Shown here: positions 41,719-50,952 of the stretch, piece by piece
Layout: every line of letters starts with the position of its first letter
Position numbering within the stretch: the stretch's first letter is position 1
Assembly: GCF_000744375.1 (NCBI RefSeq)
Contig: NZ_JQLU01000005.1
Coordinates: 1,922,001-1,986,000 of the forward strand
Direction: 5' to 3'
Length of the DNA stretch: 64,000 bases
DNA from: Carnobacterium gallinarum DSM 4847
GTDB lineage: Bacteria > Bacillota > Bacilli > Lactobacillales > Carnobacteriaceae
Position numbers and translations under genes: made by a program
The notes under the pieces: model-generated
Seen by the model: only the letters and a program-made list of their open reading frames with translations
Databases searched by the model: none
Told to the model about the DNA's origin: nothing

Positions 41719-42006
41719 ATGAATGCCAATGAAGCACTTCACTATTTAATGGAACGAACGAAGCAATGGCCGGAAATGATTGTTTTCGTGAATTGGGGTA
41801 TGGAGGAAAGTACTAGAGAAACTACTCTGGTTGCTGCTTATAGCGGGAAAATTACCAAGAAGTCAGACTTTTCAACAAGTCCAGTTTACACAGGTATTCC
41901 AGGAACCTTTTTCGCTTTAACAGAAAAAGTATTTACTAAAAAAGGGTTAAATCACTGGTTAGAGCAAATCCGTTTAGAAGAAACAGACGATGAAGGGACC
42001 TACTAA
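41719..42006 (+). CDS. Hypothetical protein, 95 aa
   Basis: I do not recognise this soluble protein. It has a helical start (NANEALHYLMERTKQWPE), strands MIVFVNWGM and TTLVAAYSGKI, and an acidic C-terminus. I chose the ATG at 41719, eight bases after GAGGGATAG; the frame is open upstream to 41695. It begins shortly after the MBL-hydrolase stop, so they are probably one transcript, and a terminator follows. Confidence 0.6.
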   Translation: MNANEALHYLMERTKQWPEMIVFVNWGMEESTRETTLVAAYSGKITKKSDFSTSPVYTGIPGTFFALTEKVFTKKGLNHWLEQIRLEETDDEGTY

Positions 42007-42008
42007 TG

Positions 42009-42047
42009 AATAAGCTTCTGTCAGCATAGATGGAAGCTTATTTTTTG
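42009..42047 (+). terminator. Terminator after the 95-aa gene
   Basis: The arms AATAAGCTTC and GAAGCTTATT form a 10-bp stem, with a 6-T run behind. Confidence 0.82.
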
Positions 42048-42116
42048 TTTAAGCTAGTTTTAAGATACTTTCTTTATAGTTAGGTTATTAACTTAATGGG
42101 AAGAGGACGAATCATT

Positions 42117-42749
42117 ATGATACCGATATTCTTAGAGACAGGATTCACTTCATTAGTTGAAAGTGGGCTAAATCTCCTAATTTCATTGCTGGCGGGTTGG
42201 TTTATTTATTTTATCTATCGAAAAGTTATTCAAGGAGTAGCGTATTCTCAAAAATTTGCTAGCTTATTAATGTGTTTTACGTTAATGACAACTATGGTGA
42301 CCAGAGTAAGTAGCAATGAGATTTTTATTATGATGGTGCTGATTTGTTTAGTGTTGGCTAGTCTTAGAGGAATTAAAAGGAACGTGCTGAATACTTTTTA
42401 TATAGGTTGGTCTCTTGGAACAGGCATGTTGATTGGCAAAAATGAGTGGTACACGGTACTGATTGGTGGCGTATGTATTAGTCTCGTGATGATTTTATTT
42501 GTATTGCAAAAAGGAATGGAAAAGTCTTATCTTTTACTGATTCAGACTAAAAATGATCCAATAGAAACACATATTGAACAAATTTTAAAAGGTAGTACAA
42601 GTGCTTATGTTCTTAAATCTAAATCCTTGCAACAGGTGAATCATGAATTAATTTTTGCTATTCGTCTAAAAGGAACGAATACAACCTTTTTGAATCAATT
42701 AAATGCATTAAAAGAAATAGACTCAGTAGTGATGAAAGAAGCTACTTGA
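42117..42749 (+). CDS. DUF4956-like membrane protein
   Basis: The 210-residue protein has about four membrane helices (residues 12-38, 45-62, 68-88, 105-140) and a soluble C-terminal domain of about 70 residues (IETHIEQILKGSTSAYVLKS, ELIFAIRLKGTN) with a ferredoxin-like pattern. This is the layout of DUF4956 proteins, sometimes linked to polyphosphate or tubulin-like systems; the role is unknown here. I chose the ATG at 42117 behind GGGAAGAGGA, since that site would lie inside the gene if the ATG at 42096 were used. It is a single gene with a bidirectional hairpin behind. Confidence 0.6.
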   Translation: MIPIFLETGFTSLVESGLNLLISLLAGWFIYFIYRKVIQGVAYSQKFASLLMCFTLMTTMVTRVSSNEIFIMMVLICLVLASLRGIKRNVLNTFYIGWSLGTGMLIGKNEWYTVLIGGVCISLVMILFVLQKGMEKSYLLLIQTKNDPIETHIEQILKGSTSAYVLKSKSLQQVNHELIFAIRLKGTNTTFLNQLNALKEIDSVVMKEAT

Positions 42750-42790
42750 GTTGTTAAATAATGAGATTGATATAAGATTTCTAAATAGTA

Positions 42791-42845
42791 AAAATCCAAT
42801 GAACCCCATTTTTTTAATGGTGATTTCATTGGATTTTTTATTTTA
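42791..42845. terminator. Bidirectional terminator between convergent genes
   Basis: A 12-bp stem AAATCCAATGAA/TTCATTGGATTT has T-rich tails on both strands. It serves the DUF4956 gene on plus and proA on minus. Confidence 0.78.
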
Positions 42846-42858
42846 ACTAAAATAGTCA

Positions 42859-44106
42859 TTACTCACGAATTTGTCCTTCGCCAAAAATAATATATTTGCT
42901 AGATGTCAGTTCAGCTAGACCCATAGGACCACGGGCATGCACTTTTTGCGTACTAATTCCAATTTCAGCACCATAGCCAAACTCAAAGCCATCAGTAAAG
43001 CGAGTAGAAGCATTAATATAAACAGCTGCTGCATCTACTTCACGATGGAATTTTTGTCCATTAGAATAATTATCTGTCACGATAGCTTCTGAGTGTCCCG
43101 TACTATAGCGATCAATATGGGCAATTGCGTCATCTAAAGAATCAACGACCTTAACAGCTAAGATAAAGTCTAAAAATTCAGTTTCCCAGTCACTTTCGGT
43201 AGCAGGAATCCCTTTTTTCAAACTAGCTAATGCGCGAGAATCAGCGCGAAGCTCTACGTTGTAGGCATCTAGAGCTTTCTCAATAACTGGTAAAAACTCT
43301 TTTGCAACGGATTCATGAATGAGTAGCGTTTCGAGTGCATTACACACAGAGGGACGAGAGCATTTTGCATTGACAATAATATCGACAGCCATCTGTAATT
43401 GAGCAGAAGAATCGACATATACATGACAGTTGCCAACCCCAGTTTCGATGACTGGAACTGTGGCCGTTTCCATGACAGTCTGAATCAGACGAGCGCCACC
43501 ACGAGGAATTAGGACATCTAAATAACGATTTAGACGCATTAAATTACGAGCAGTTTCACGAGAAGTATCTTCTACTAATTGAATCGCAGTTGGTGGGAAA
43601 TTAGTAGAAGATAGAGCTTTTTGTAAGAGCTGAACTAAAATTTTATTTGAATGGATGGCTTCTTTACCACCACGTAAAATAACTGCATTACCCGATTTAA
43701 AACATAAAGCGCCAGCATCAGTTGTGACATTAGGACGTGATTCATAAATAATCCCAATTACCCCAAGAGGCACACTTTGTTTAGCAATCGTTAAATTCGC
43801 TTCATTTTTCCACATATCATGAGCAACCCCGATAGGATCAGGCAAATTGGCAATATCTAAGAGACCATCAGCCATTGCTTGAATTCGTTCTGGGGTTAGT
43901 AATAGGCGATCAAACATTGTTTCAGGAACACCATTTTCCTTAGCTTGATCTAAGTCCAACTGATTGGCGGCTAAAATATCAGCAGAATGTTCTAATAAAA
44001 CCGTACTCATTATTTTTAAAGCTTCATTTTTTTCTTTCCCACTAGCCTGAGCTTGATAACGTGAGGCTTTTTTAGCTTGCTCACCAAGTTGAATTAACAT
44101 TTCCAT
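42859..44106 (-). CDS. proA: Gamma-glutamyl phosphate reductase
   Basis: The 415-residue enzyme reduces glutamate-5-phosphate to the semialdehyde with NADPH, the second step to proline. The ALDH-like motifs are [29 protein letters not shown] and the catalytic Cys in [15 protein letters not shown]. The ATG follows AAGGAGTG. It is downstream of proB on the minus strand, but a 256-base gap with a 44-base duplication separates the two, unlike the usual tight proBA operon. Confidence 0.96.
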   Translation of the reverse strand: MEMLIQLGEQAKKASRYQAQASGKEKNEALKIMSTVLLEHSADILAANQLDLDQAKENGVPETMFDRLLLTPERIQAMADGLLDIANLPDPIGVAHDMWKNEANLTIAKQSVPLGVIGIIYESRPNVTTDAGALCFKSGNAVILRGGKEAIHSNKILVQLLQKALSSTNFPPTAIQLVEDTSRETARNLMRLNRYLDVLIPRGGARLIQTVMETATVPVIETGVGNCHVYVDSSAQLQMAVDIIVNAKCSRPSVCNALETLLIHESVAKEFLPVIEKALDAYNVELRADSRALASLKKGIPATESDWETEFLDFILAVKVVDSLDDAIAHIDRYSTGHSEAIVTDNYSNGQKFHREVDAAAVYINASTRFTDGFEFGYGAEIGISTQKVHARGPMGLAELTSSKYIIFGEGQIRE

Positions 44107-44123
44107 AAAACAATCACTCCTTA

Positions 44124-44290
44124 ATTAAAAGTTGAGGGCTTTTGTTCAGCTCCGAAAGGAAAATAGGAAAACAAGTAGAAAGTATCTGTTTACTTTCCGC
44201 TTGTTTTATCTTTTTACGCAGGAGCTAAAGCGTGAAACTAGCCAAAATTAAAAGTTGAGGGCTTTTGTTCAGCTCCGAAAGGAAAATAGG
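44124..44290. repeat. 44-base direct repeat flanking a hairpin, proB-proA intergenic
   Basis: Positions 44124-44167 and 44247-44290 are the same 44 bases (beginning ATTAAAAGTTGAGGGC, ending GGAAAATAGG). The 79 bases between hold a hairpin with arms GAAAGTA/TACTTTC nested in ACAAG/CTTGT. On the transcribed minus strand the second repeat ends just before the proA ribosome site. It could be a small mobile element, a tandem duplication or a regulatory RNA. Confidence 0.85.
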
Positions 44291-44362
44291 GAATTTTAGC
44301 AAAATCTATTTTATTTTGCATTGATCATATTTTTCCTTAGAGCAAAACATTTATTCTGTAAC

Positions 44363-45175
44363 TTATTTTCGATAAAAATGTGTCCCAACTTTTTCACCAG
44401 TCATAATTTTAAAAATAATCATTGGATCGACACCATTTGCTAGCACCATCTGACTTTGCTGATTTAAAACATGATCGGCCGCTTTTAGCTTGGTTATCAT
44501 ACCGCCAGTTCCAAAACGTGAGCCATTTCCACCAGCCAATAAAAGCAGTTCATCCGTAATTGCATGAATAGTAGAAAATAAACGCGCATCATCATGGATA
44601 GTTGGATTTTTATCATAAAAACCATCAATATCAGAGAGCATAATCAGCAAATCAGCTTGCGTAATTTCAGCAACTAGAGCAGAAAGACTATCGTTATCTC
44701 CAAATTTTGTTTGATGATCTAATTCATCGATGGCAACTGTGTCATTTTCATTTACAATAGGAATAATACCCATTGCCAGTAATTGTTGAAAAGTGTTGGT
44801 TACATTTTCGCGACTTTCAGGATAATCAAGAACATCTCGAGTGAGTAAAACTTGTCCAACAACTTGAGTATATTCGCTAAAAAATTTGCTATAAAGAGTC
44901 ATTAATTCACTTTGTCCAACAGCAGCAACTGCTTGTTGTTGGGGAATTGAGGTGGGGCGCTCATTTAATTTTAAGCAATGACAGCCAACACCAATTGCAC
45001 CAGAGGAAACTAAGATAACTTCCTTGCCTTGATTGCGTAAATCAGTTAAGACAAAAGCTAATTTTTCAATTCGTTGTAAGTTAATGCCACCGGTTGGATA
45101 CATTAACGTGCTAGTACCTACTTTAATTACAATACGTTTTAAATCGTTTAAAGCGGCACGGGGTGTATTTGCCAT
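44363..45175 (-). CDS. proB: Glutamate 5-kinase, short form
   Basis: The 270-residue kinase has the amino-acid-kinase fold only (VIKVGTSTLMYPTGG, ILVSSGAIGVGC split by eye, NENDTVAIDEL, FGDNDSLSALVA, GTGGMITKLKAA) and lacks the C-terminal PUA domain of longer ProB, as is usual in lactic acid bacteria. It phosphorylates glutamate, the first proline step. The ATG follows TGGAGGAAC. It stands 27 bases behind the Eis-type gene, perhaps in one transcript. Confidence 0.95.
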   Translation of the reverse strand: MANTPRAALNDLKRIVIKVGTSTLMYPTGGINLQRIEKLAFVLTDLRNQGKEVILVSSGAIGVGCHCLKLNERPTSIPQQQAVAAVGQSELMTLYSKFFSEYTQVVGQVLLTRDVLDYPESRENVTNTFQQLLAMGIIPIVNENDTVAIDELDHQTKFGDNDSLSALVAEITQADLLIMLSDIDGFYDKNPTIHDDARLFSTIHAITDELLLLAGGNGSRFGTGGMITKLKAADHVLNQQSQMVLANGVDPMIIFKIMTGEKVGTHFYRK

Positions 45176-45202
45176 AAGTGTTCCTCCATTAAGTCCGTTC
45201 TC

Positions 45203-46423
45203 TCAAAAATAATCTGAAAAGTAAGGTTCTCCTTGTGAAATCAGTTGTTCTAAGCTACGTAAGGTTCGACTGTCTGTTTCTAGTCGTTCAATCCGAGCAA
45301 GGTAAGAAGGGCGACGATAGCCCATTAACATAGTAGTTAAAGTTTGAATATCAATTTTTACTGGTGAGCCGATTGGTTGATCACTAACTGTTACAACGCC
45401 ATCTTCATCAAAACTTAATCCAAAAATCCCACGATTCCATTCCAACATGGGGTCTTCAACAATTAAATGAAAGTCTGGCACAGTAACTGTTTCAAAGGGA
45501 TATTCTTTTAAAAATTCAGCTACATCAACAATCCGTGCCATAAAGTAAGGCTGGATGGTTTCAATGATTTCGCTATCTTCCAAAATAAAAGCAATGGGTT
45601 CATTTTTAAACGTACTTCCTTCGATTTTATCTACCATTGAAAAGTGAGCAGTAATAAAATTCCACAAACCTTTTCGAGCTTCCTGATTTAAATAAAACAT
45701 TTCTTTTAAATGGAAAATATCTTCTGCAATCCAGTAAAAGAGGCAGCCTGTTGGTCGGTTTTGTTCATCATAATAAACCGCTGCAATGCGTTCTTCGTCA
45801 TTTTCCCAGCGCCAATACTCCTCCCAAGCTAATTCATCACGAATCAAGGCACCATGATTCATTCGCGCAAAAGTATCGTAAACTTGGATAACATCTTGAT
45901 GATCGATATCTAAGCGTTCTACATATCCAGAAACAGGAACCGTTTTAGGCAACTGAGTGTCTTTAAAACTAAAGGTCATTTTATCGGAAATAATCTCCCA
46001 ACCTTTACGCCGATAGTAAGGGATTGAATAAGGAAATAGATAGGAAATCCATTGTCCATGCTCCCGCATATTTTCTAAACCAGCTTTCATTAATTGGTGC
46101 ATTAACCCTAGATTTGCATACTCAGGATACGTACCAACACCAGTTAAACCACCCATTTTGAAAAGTTTTCCGTGAATGTTTACTTCACAGGGATAAATCG
46201 CTAATTGAGAAATTAATTTATCGTCATCAAACCAACCAATGACATCCGCTTTCCGGAGTACAGGACGTTTGGCTTTAACTAAATCATCTTCTTCATAACC
46301 AACTTCTTGCAAATCTTGATTGGTAACTTGAAAAACATAACGCAATAATTCATTAAATTGTTCTAAGTGCTCTAAAGTAACAGGACGCATTTTAAAACGT
46401 TTTGCCTGATCTTCCAGTGACAT
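45203..46423 (-). CDS. Eis-type GNAT acetyltransferase
   Basis: The 406-residue protein has the three-part Eis layout: an N-terminal GNAT domain (LRYVFQVTNQDL, KMGGLTGVGTYPEYANLGLM as the acetyl-CoA loop), a second GNAT-like domain (about 150-290), and a C-terminal SCP2-like domain (300-406). Eis proteins acetylate amines such as aminoglycosides or protein lysines; the substrate here is not known. RYPS/GYRRPSYLARIERL near the end and a C-terminal Phe (YFSDYF, as carboxylate base) fit the family. GAGGGATTC precedes the ATG. Confidence 0.82.
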   Translation of the reverse strand: MSLEDQAKRFKMRPVTLEHLEQFNELLRYVFQVTNQDLQEVGYEEDDLVKAKRPVLRKADVIGWFDDDKLISQLAIYPCEVNIHGKLFKMGGLTGVGTYPEYANLGLMHQLMKAGLENMREHGQWISYLFPYSIPYYRRKGWEIISDKMTFSFKDTQLPKTVPVSGYVERLDIDHQDVIQVYDTFARMNHGALIRDELAWEEYWRWENDEERIAAVYYDEQNRPTGCLFYWIAEDIFHLKEMFYLNQEARKGLWNFITAHFSMVDKIEGSTFKNEPIAFILEDSEIIETIQPYFMARIVDVAEFLKEYPFETVTVPDFHLIVEDPMLEWNRGIFGLSFDEDGVVTVSDQPIGSPVKIDIQTLTTMLMGYRRPSYLARIERLETDSRTLRSLEQLISQGEPYFSDYF

Positions 46424-46574
46424 ATGAATCCCTCGCTTTTTGATAAATTAGCTAACTAAATTGAAAAAGTCAGGACTTGCTGTCAAATTTAATTTGAACT
46501 AACTTATAGATAATATGTCTATTTTAGCAGTAAATTCATTAAAAAACTAGTTTACTAGCTGAATTTTAGAAAAG

Positions 46575-46614
46575 AAACTCCCACTTAGCTTATTCCTGCT
46601 AAATGGGAGTTTTT
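46575..46614 (-). terminator. Hairpin terminator after the Ca2+ ATPase gene
   Basis: AAACTCCCACTTAGC and GCTAAATGGGAGTTT pair with one mismatch. On the minus strand TTTCTTTTC follows. Confidence 0.65.
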
Positions 46615-46631
46615 AGACGATTTACTTCTTA

Positions 46632-49262
46632 CTAATTTTTGTCCATTTTACGTAAAATCGCTTTTTGTAACTCAATCACGATTAATGGAATAATCGATAG
46701 ACCAATTGCCAATAACCAGTGAGTTCCACTTAATGCTACTAATGAGAAAATACTTGCCAATGGCGGCACAAGTGCAACAGCTAAGACAATAACAATTGAA
46801 CATATTGCTGACCAGAATAACAATGGATTTGACATAAAACCGATTTTAAAGATAGACTCTTTGCTACGAACATTGAAAATATGAATAACAGACGACCACC
46901 CAAGAATGATAAAGGCCAATGTTTGTCCAACTTCGTGATTCGCTGTAATCGTTGAGTTAATATCGATAAATGAACCAACATAAAATCCAATTAACGTAAT
47001 AATGGTGAACACAACCGATTGAACACCAATTTTTTTCAGAAGTCCACCGCTAAAAATACTCGCATTTTTCGGTGTGGGTGCTTGTTCCATAATGTCAGCA
47101 TCGGCTTTCTCTTTACTCAGTGAGAATCCTGGAATCCCATCAGCAACAACGTTAATTAATAACAATTGAACAGAAATAACAGGAACTCCCCAACCCATAC
47201 TTACGGCAATTAGCATAATGAAAATCTCAGATACATTACAACTTAATAAGAAATAGACAGCTTTACGAATATTTTCATAAACACGACGACCTTCTTCAAC
47301 TGCATGAACAATTGTCGCAAAGTTATCATCTGTTAAAACCATATCCGCTGCATTTTTAGAGACGTCTGTTCCGGCAATTCCCATGGCCGTTCCAACATCC
47401 GCTGCTTTTAAGGCAGGTGCATCATTTACTCCGTCCCCAGTCATAGCCACAACTTCTCCATTTGCTTGCCAGGCTTTTACGATTTTAATCTTATCTTCTG
47501 GAGAGACACGAGCATAAACCGCATAGTCTCGAACAGAAGCCTGTAGTTCATCGTCAGAAAGCTTCGCTAATTCAGCACCAGTAATTGATTTATCTCCATC
47601 TTCTAGAATTCCGATTTCTTTTGCAATCGCACTAGCCGTCACAATATGGTCCCCAGTAATCATAACGGTTTTAATTCCAGCTGCTTTAGCTGCTCGAACG
47701 GCTTCTTGACTCTCTTTGCGTGGTGGATCAATCATACCAACAATCCCAGCAAATTCAAGATTATCCTCTAATTCAGCAGGAGAAAGGTCCTCAGGTAATT
47801 CAGTATATTTTTTATAACCAACGGCAATAACACGTAAAGCTTTTTCGGCAAATTGATCATGAATCTTAATGGCATCCTCCCCAGCTTTACAATTAAAGTC
47901 TACTGGGATTCGATCAAATGCCCCTTTTGTAATTGAAATAAACCCATCATCCAATTCGTGAACTGTAGTCATTAATTTTCTTTCTGAATCGAAAGGAATT
48001 TCATGAACCCGAGGATATTTTTCTTCCAACTCTGATTTTTCTTGACCACGTTCTTGTAATAAGCGAATAATTGCCGTTTCTGTAGGATCCCCTGCTTGTT
48101 TTTCTTCCCCATTACGGTCTTCAATGGTTGCATTATTTGCTAAACTAGCTAATTGCAATAGATATTCTTCATCCGCATTATAGTCGCTATCTGCTTTAAT
48201 TGGATCATGATTGACAGCCCATAGTTCTTTAATCGTCATTTTATTTTGTGTTAAGGTTCCTGTTTTATCAGAACAAATTACGGAAGCACTACCTAATGTT
48301 TCAACAGAAGGGATGTTGCGAATAATCGCATTGCGTTTGACCATATTTTGTACGCCGTAAGCCAGTGTAATCGTAACGATAACTGGTAATGTTTCAGGAA
48401 CAGCAGCAACAGCTAAAGAAACAGCAGTCATTAAGATCTCTGCCATTGTTTCGCCTTGTAAATACCCAATCACAAAGATTAAAGCACCAGCAAGTAAGGC
48501 AATAATACTTAATTTTTTACCTAAATCATGTAAACGTAATTGTAGTGGAGTGATTGCTTTTTTTGTTGTATTTAAAAGATTAGCAATTTTCCCCATTTCT
48601 GTATCCATTCCAGTAGCCACAACTAATGCAGTAGCACGTCCATTAGTAATTAAACAGCCAGAAAAAACCATATTGAACTGATCGCCTAAAGGAGCATCGG
48701 CATCAATGATTGCTTCACTATCTTTATCGACTGGAACACTCTCTCCTGTTAATGCAGATTCTTCTACTTTTAAACCACTACTTGTTAAAATGCGGGCATC
48801 AGCAGGAATCATTTCTCCTGTTTCTAAAATAATAAGATCCCCAGGAACAAGTTCTGTAGCATCGATTTCTTCGGTTTGACCATCACGAATCACATTCGCC
48901 CGTGGAGCATTCAAACTTTTTAAAGAATCGAGAGCTTTTTCGGCATTGCTTTCTTGTTTGATACTCAAGAAAATATTTAAAATAACGATAGAAATGATAA
49001 CCAAAGGTTCTGCAAAGTCATCTGGATGTAAAGTAATGGTTAGGTAAAGGGAAATTGCGGCTGCAAATAGCAGAATAATTGTTGTAATTTCCTTTAATTG
49101 ATGAAGAATTTTAGAGAAAAGTGACTCTTTTTCCTCTTCGTCAAATTGATTATAGCCATACTTTTCTTGTGCCTCACTAATTTGTTTGCTTGATAGACCT
49201 TGATTTTCATCTATATTAAACTGTTGAAATAATTCTGTTCTCTTTTTTGTTTTGAAATCCAT
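46632..49262 (-). CDS. P-type (P2) calcium-transporting ATPase
   Basis: The 876-residue ATPase has the N-terminal cation ATPase segment ([16 protein letters not shown]), the actuator TGES loop ([10 protein letters not shown]), and the ion-site helix [12 protein letters not shown]. The phosphorylation site [14 protein letters not shown], the hinge [18 protein letters not shown] and about ten membrane helices follow. It resembles Listeria LMCA1 and B. subtilis YloB, which export Ca2+ against protons. The ATG follows AAGGAGAGGG. It is a single gene. Exact ion choice between Ca2+ and Mn2+ is inferred from family. Confidence 0.88.
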   Translation of the reverse strand: MDFKTKKRTELFQQFNIDENQGLSSKQISEAQEKYGYNQFDEEEKESLFSKILHQLKEITTIILLFAAAISLYLTITLHPDDFAEPLVIISIVILNIFLSIKQESNAEKALDSLKSLNAPRANVIRDGQTEEIDATELVPGDLIILETGEMIPADARILTSSGLKVEESALTGESVPVDKDSEAIIDADAPLGDQFNMVFSGCLITNGRATALVVATGMDTEMGKIANLLNTTKKAITPLQLRLHDLGKKLSIIALLAGALIFVIGYLQGETMAEILMTAVSLAVAAVPETLPVIVTITLAYGVQNMVKRNAIIRNIPSVETLGSASVICSDKTGTLTQNKMTIKELWAVNHDPIKADSDYNADEEYLLQLASLANNATIEDRNGEEKQAGDPTETAIIRLLQERGQEKSELEEKYPRVHEIPFDSERKLMTTVHELDDGFISITKGAFDRIPVDFNCKAGEDAIKIHDQFAEKALRVIAVGYKKYTELPEDLSPAELEDNLEFAGIVGMIDPPRKESQEAVRAAKAAGIKTVMITGDHIVTASAIAKEIGILEDGDKSITGAELAKLSDDELQASVRDYAVYARVSPEDKIKIVKAWQANGEVVAMTGDGVNDAPALKAADVGTAMGIAGTDVSKNAADMVLTDDNFATIVHAVEEGRRVYENIRKAVYFLLSCNVSEIFIMLIAVSMGWGVPVISVQLLLINVVADGIPGFSLSKEKADADIMEQAPTPKNASIFSGGLLKKIGVQSVVFTIITLIGFYVGSFIDINSTITANHEVGQTLAFIILGWSSVIHIFNVRSKESIFKIGFMSNPLLFWSAICSIVIVLAVALVPPLASIFSLVALSGTHWLLAIGLSIIPLIVIELQKAILRKMDKN

Positions 49263-49535
49263 GCATCCCTCTCCTTATTTAGTGAATTTTAGCTAGCAAG
49301 TGATTACTTGCTTTCTTAATGATAACAAATAAAAAATAAACTTACAAGTTTTTTTATCTGAGAGATTCTTTTTAATAGGAATAGATACGTTTTAAATTTG
49401 TGAACAAAATAAAAAATGTTGATTAGAATATGTGAGTATTGATTGCTCTATAGCTGTTTTTGGTATATATTATTAAAGACTATCATTGTGAGAGAACTCA
49501 CGATGGAAACAATAAAAAAAGTGAGGCTAAAAATA

Positions 49536-50597
49536 ATGAAACCATCTATTTATGGTTTAAAAAATGATGAATTAACGGAATGGTTCCTAACCAATGGTCA
49601 AAAAAAATTCCGTGCAACTCAAGTATGGGATTGGTTATATGTGAAGCGTGTGAGCCAATTTTCAGAAATGACGAATGTGTCTAAAGAGTTGATTCAATTA
49701 TTAGAAGAGAATTTTGTATTGCAACCATTAACACAAAAAATTGTTCAAGAATCAAATGATGGAACAATTAAATATTTATTTGAATTACATGATGGTTTAT
49801 TGATTGAGACGGTTTTAATGCGTCATGAATATGGTTTATCTGTTTGTGTAACTACTCAAGTCGGCTGTAATATTGGCTGTACATTCTGTGCTAGTGGCTT
49901 GTTGAAGAAACAACGTGATTTAACAGCTGGTGAAATTGTTGCTCAAATTATGCAAGTTCAACATTATTTGGATGAAAAAGGTGACGGCGATCGTGTCAGT
50001 CATATTGTGGTAATGGGAATTGGTGAGCCATTTGATAACTACGATAATGTTATGAGTTTCCTACGTATTGTTAATAATGAACATGGTTTAGCAATTGGTG
50101 CTCGTCATATGACGGTATCAACAAGTGGTCTAGCTCCAAAAATTAAAGAATTTGCTGAAAATGGTTTACAAGTAAACTTAGCAATTTCGTTACATGCACC
50201 AAATAATGATATTCGTACAAGTATTATGCGAATCAATCGTAATTTCCCAGTTGAAAAAGTAATGGAAGCTGTGGATTATTATCTTGAAAAAACAAATCGC
50301 CGAATTACATTTGAATATATTATGTTACGTGGGGTAAATGATCAAAAAGAGCAAGCTTTAGAATTAGCAAAATTACTTGAAGATAAACGCCATTTAGCCT
50401 ATGTGAATTTAATTCCTTATAACTCTGTTTCAGAACACGATCAATATAGTCGTAGTAAAAAAGCAGATGTATTGGCTTTCCATGATGTATTGAAGAAAAA
50501 AGGTATTAATTCAGTTGTCCGTAAAGAACAAGGAAGCGATATTGATGCCGCTTGTGGTCAATTACGTAGTAAACAATTGAAAAAAACAGAAGCTTAA
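49536..50597 (+). CDS. rlmN: 23S rRNA (adenine2503-C2)-methyltransferase RlmN
   Basis: The 353-residue radical SAM enzyme has the CxxxCxxC cluster in [14 protein letters not shown], a [12 protein letters not shown] loop and the resolving Cys in IDAACGQLR near the C-terminus. It methylates A2503 of 23S rRNA and A37 of some tRNAs. I chose the ATG at 49536, since [17 protein letters not shown] is the usual N-terminus of the family and GTGAGG lies upstream; ATGs at 49443 and 49503 would add tails. The Cfr resistance subtype is less likely, because the sequence matches the housekeeping form. A terminator follows. Confidence 0.92.
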   Translation: MKPSIYGLKNDELTEWFLTNGQKKFRATQVWDWLYVKRVSQFSEMTNVSKELIQLLEENFVLQPLTQKIVQESNDGTIKYLFELHDGLLIETVLMRHEYGLSVCVTTQVGCNIGCTFCASGLLKKQRDLTAGEIVAQIMQVQHYLDEKGDGDRVSHIVVMGIGEPFDNYDNVMSFLRIVNNEHGLAIGARHMTVSTSGLAPKIKEFAENGLQVNLAISLHAPNNDIRTSIMRINRNFPVEKVMEAVDYYLEKTNRRITFEYIMLRGVNDQKEQALELAKLLEDKRHLAYVNLIPYNSVSEHDQYSRSKKADVLAFHDVLKKKGINSVVRKEQGSDIDAACGQLRSKQLKKTEA

Positions 50598-50608
50598 GAA
50601 TAGGGCTG

Positions 50609-50654
50609 GCTACTGAGTTTAAGAAGAGTTTTTCTTAACTTAGTAGCTTTTATT
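50609..50654 (+). terminator. Terminator after rlmN
   Basis: GCTACTGAGTTTAAGAA pairs with TTCTTAACTTAGTAGC around a short T-rich loop, and TTTTATTT follows. Confidence 0.8.
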
Positions 50655-50669
50655 TAAAAATTAAAAAGG

Positions 50670-50952
50670 TTGCAATTTTTGACTAAAGCGGGTATGATAC
50701 GTGTGTAAGACCATTCTAAGAGAGGTAAAGGTACGAGGGACATGAAGTAATCATTCACAAGTAATTATTAGTTAACTGAATTCTAGTAAACAGACTTACC
50801 GAAAATAGGTGGGGTTTATTTTGAATTGGATGAAACTAATCTGAATGTGGATGTTCGCTGTAGATGTCGTCAATGCCTTTAATCCGTTTCGGGATAGGTC
50901 TATTTTTGTACATCAAAAGCACTCTTCTTCAGATTTTAGAGGAGGTTTTTTT
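50670..50952 (+). promoter_or_regulatory. Promoter and attenuator-like leader of the ABC-F gene, with 2-codon uORF
   Basis: A -35 TTGCAA (50670-50675) and -10 TATGAT (50693-50698) have 17-base spacing. A leader of about 250 bases follows. At 50742-50750 ATG-AAG-TAA forms a minimal upstream frame behind a GAGGG site. Downstream are two terminator-like hairpins: CTTACC/GGTGGG with outer AAAC/GTTT (about 50788-50820) and ATCC/GGAT with CCT/AGG and a T tract (50876-50907). A third hairpin, near 50926-50952, can mask the GAGGAGG ribosome site. This resembles the antibiotic-responsive leaders of Listeria lmo0919 and Bacillus vmlR. Confidence 0.6.

Noticed and set aside
49443-49535. Longer N-terminus for RlmN
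   Set aside because: The family starts at MKPSIYG, with GTGAGG upstream of 49536. The extra residues match nothing.
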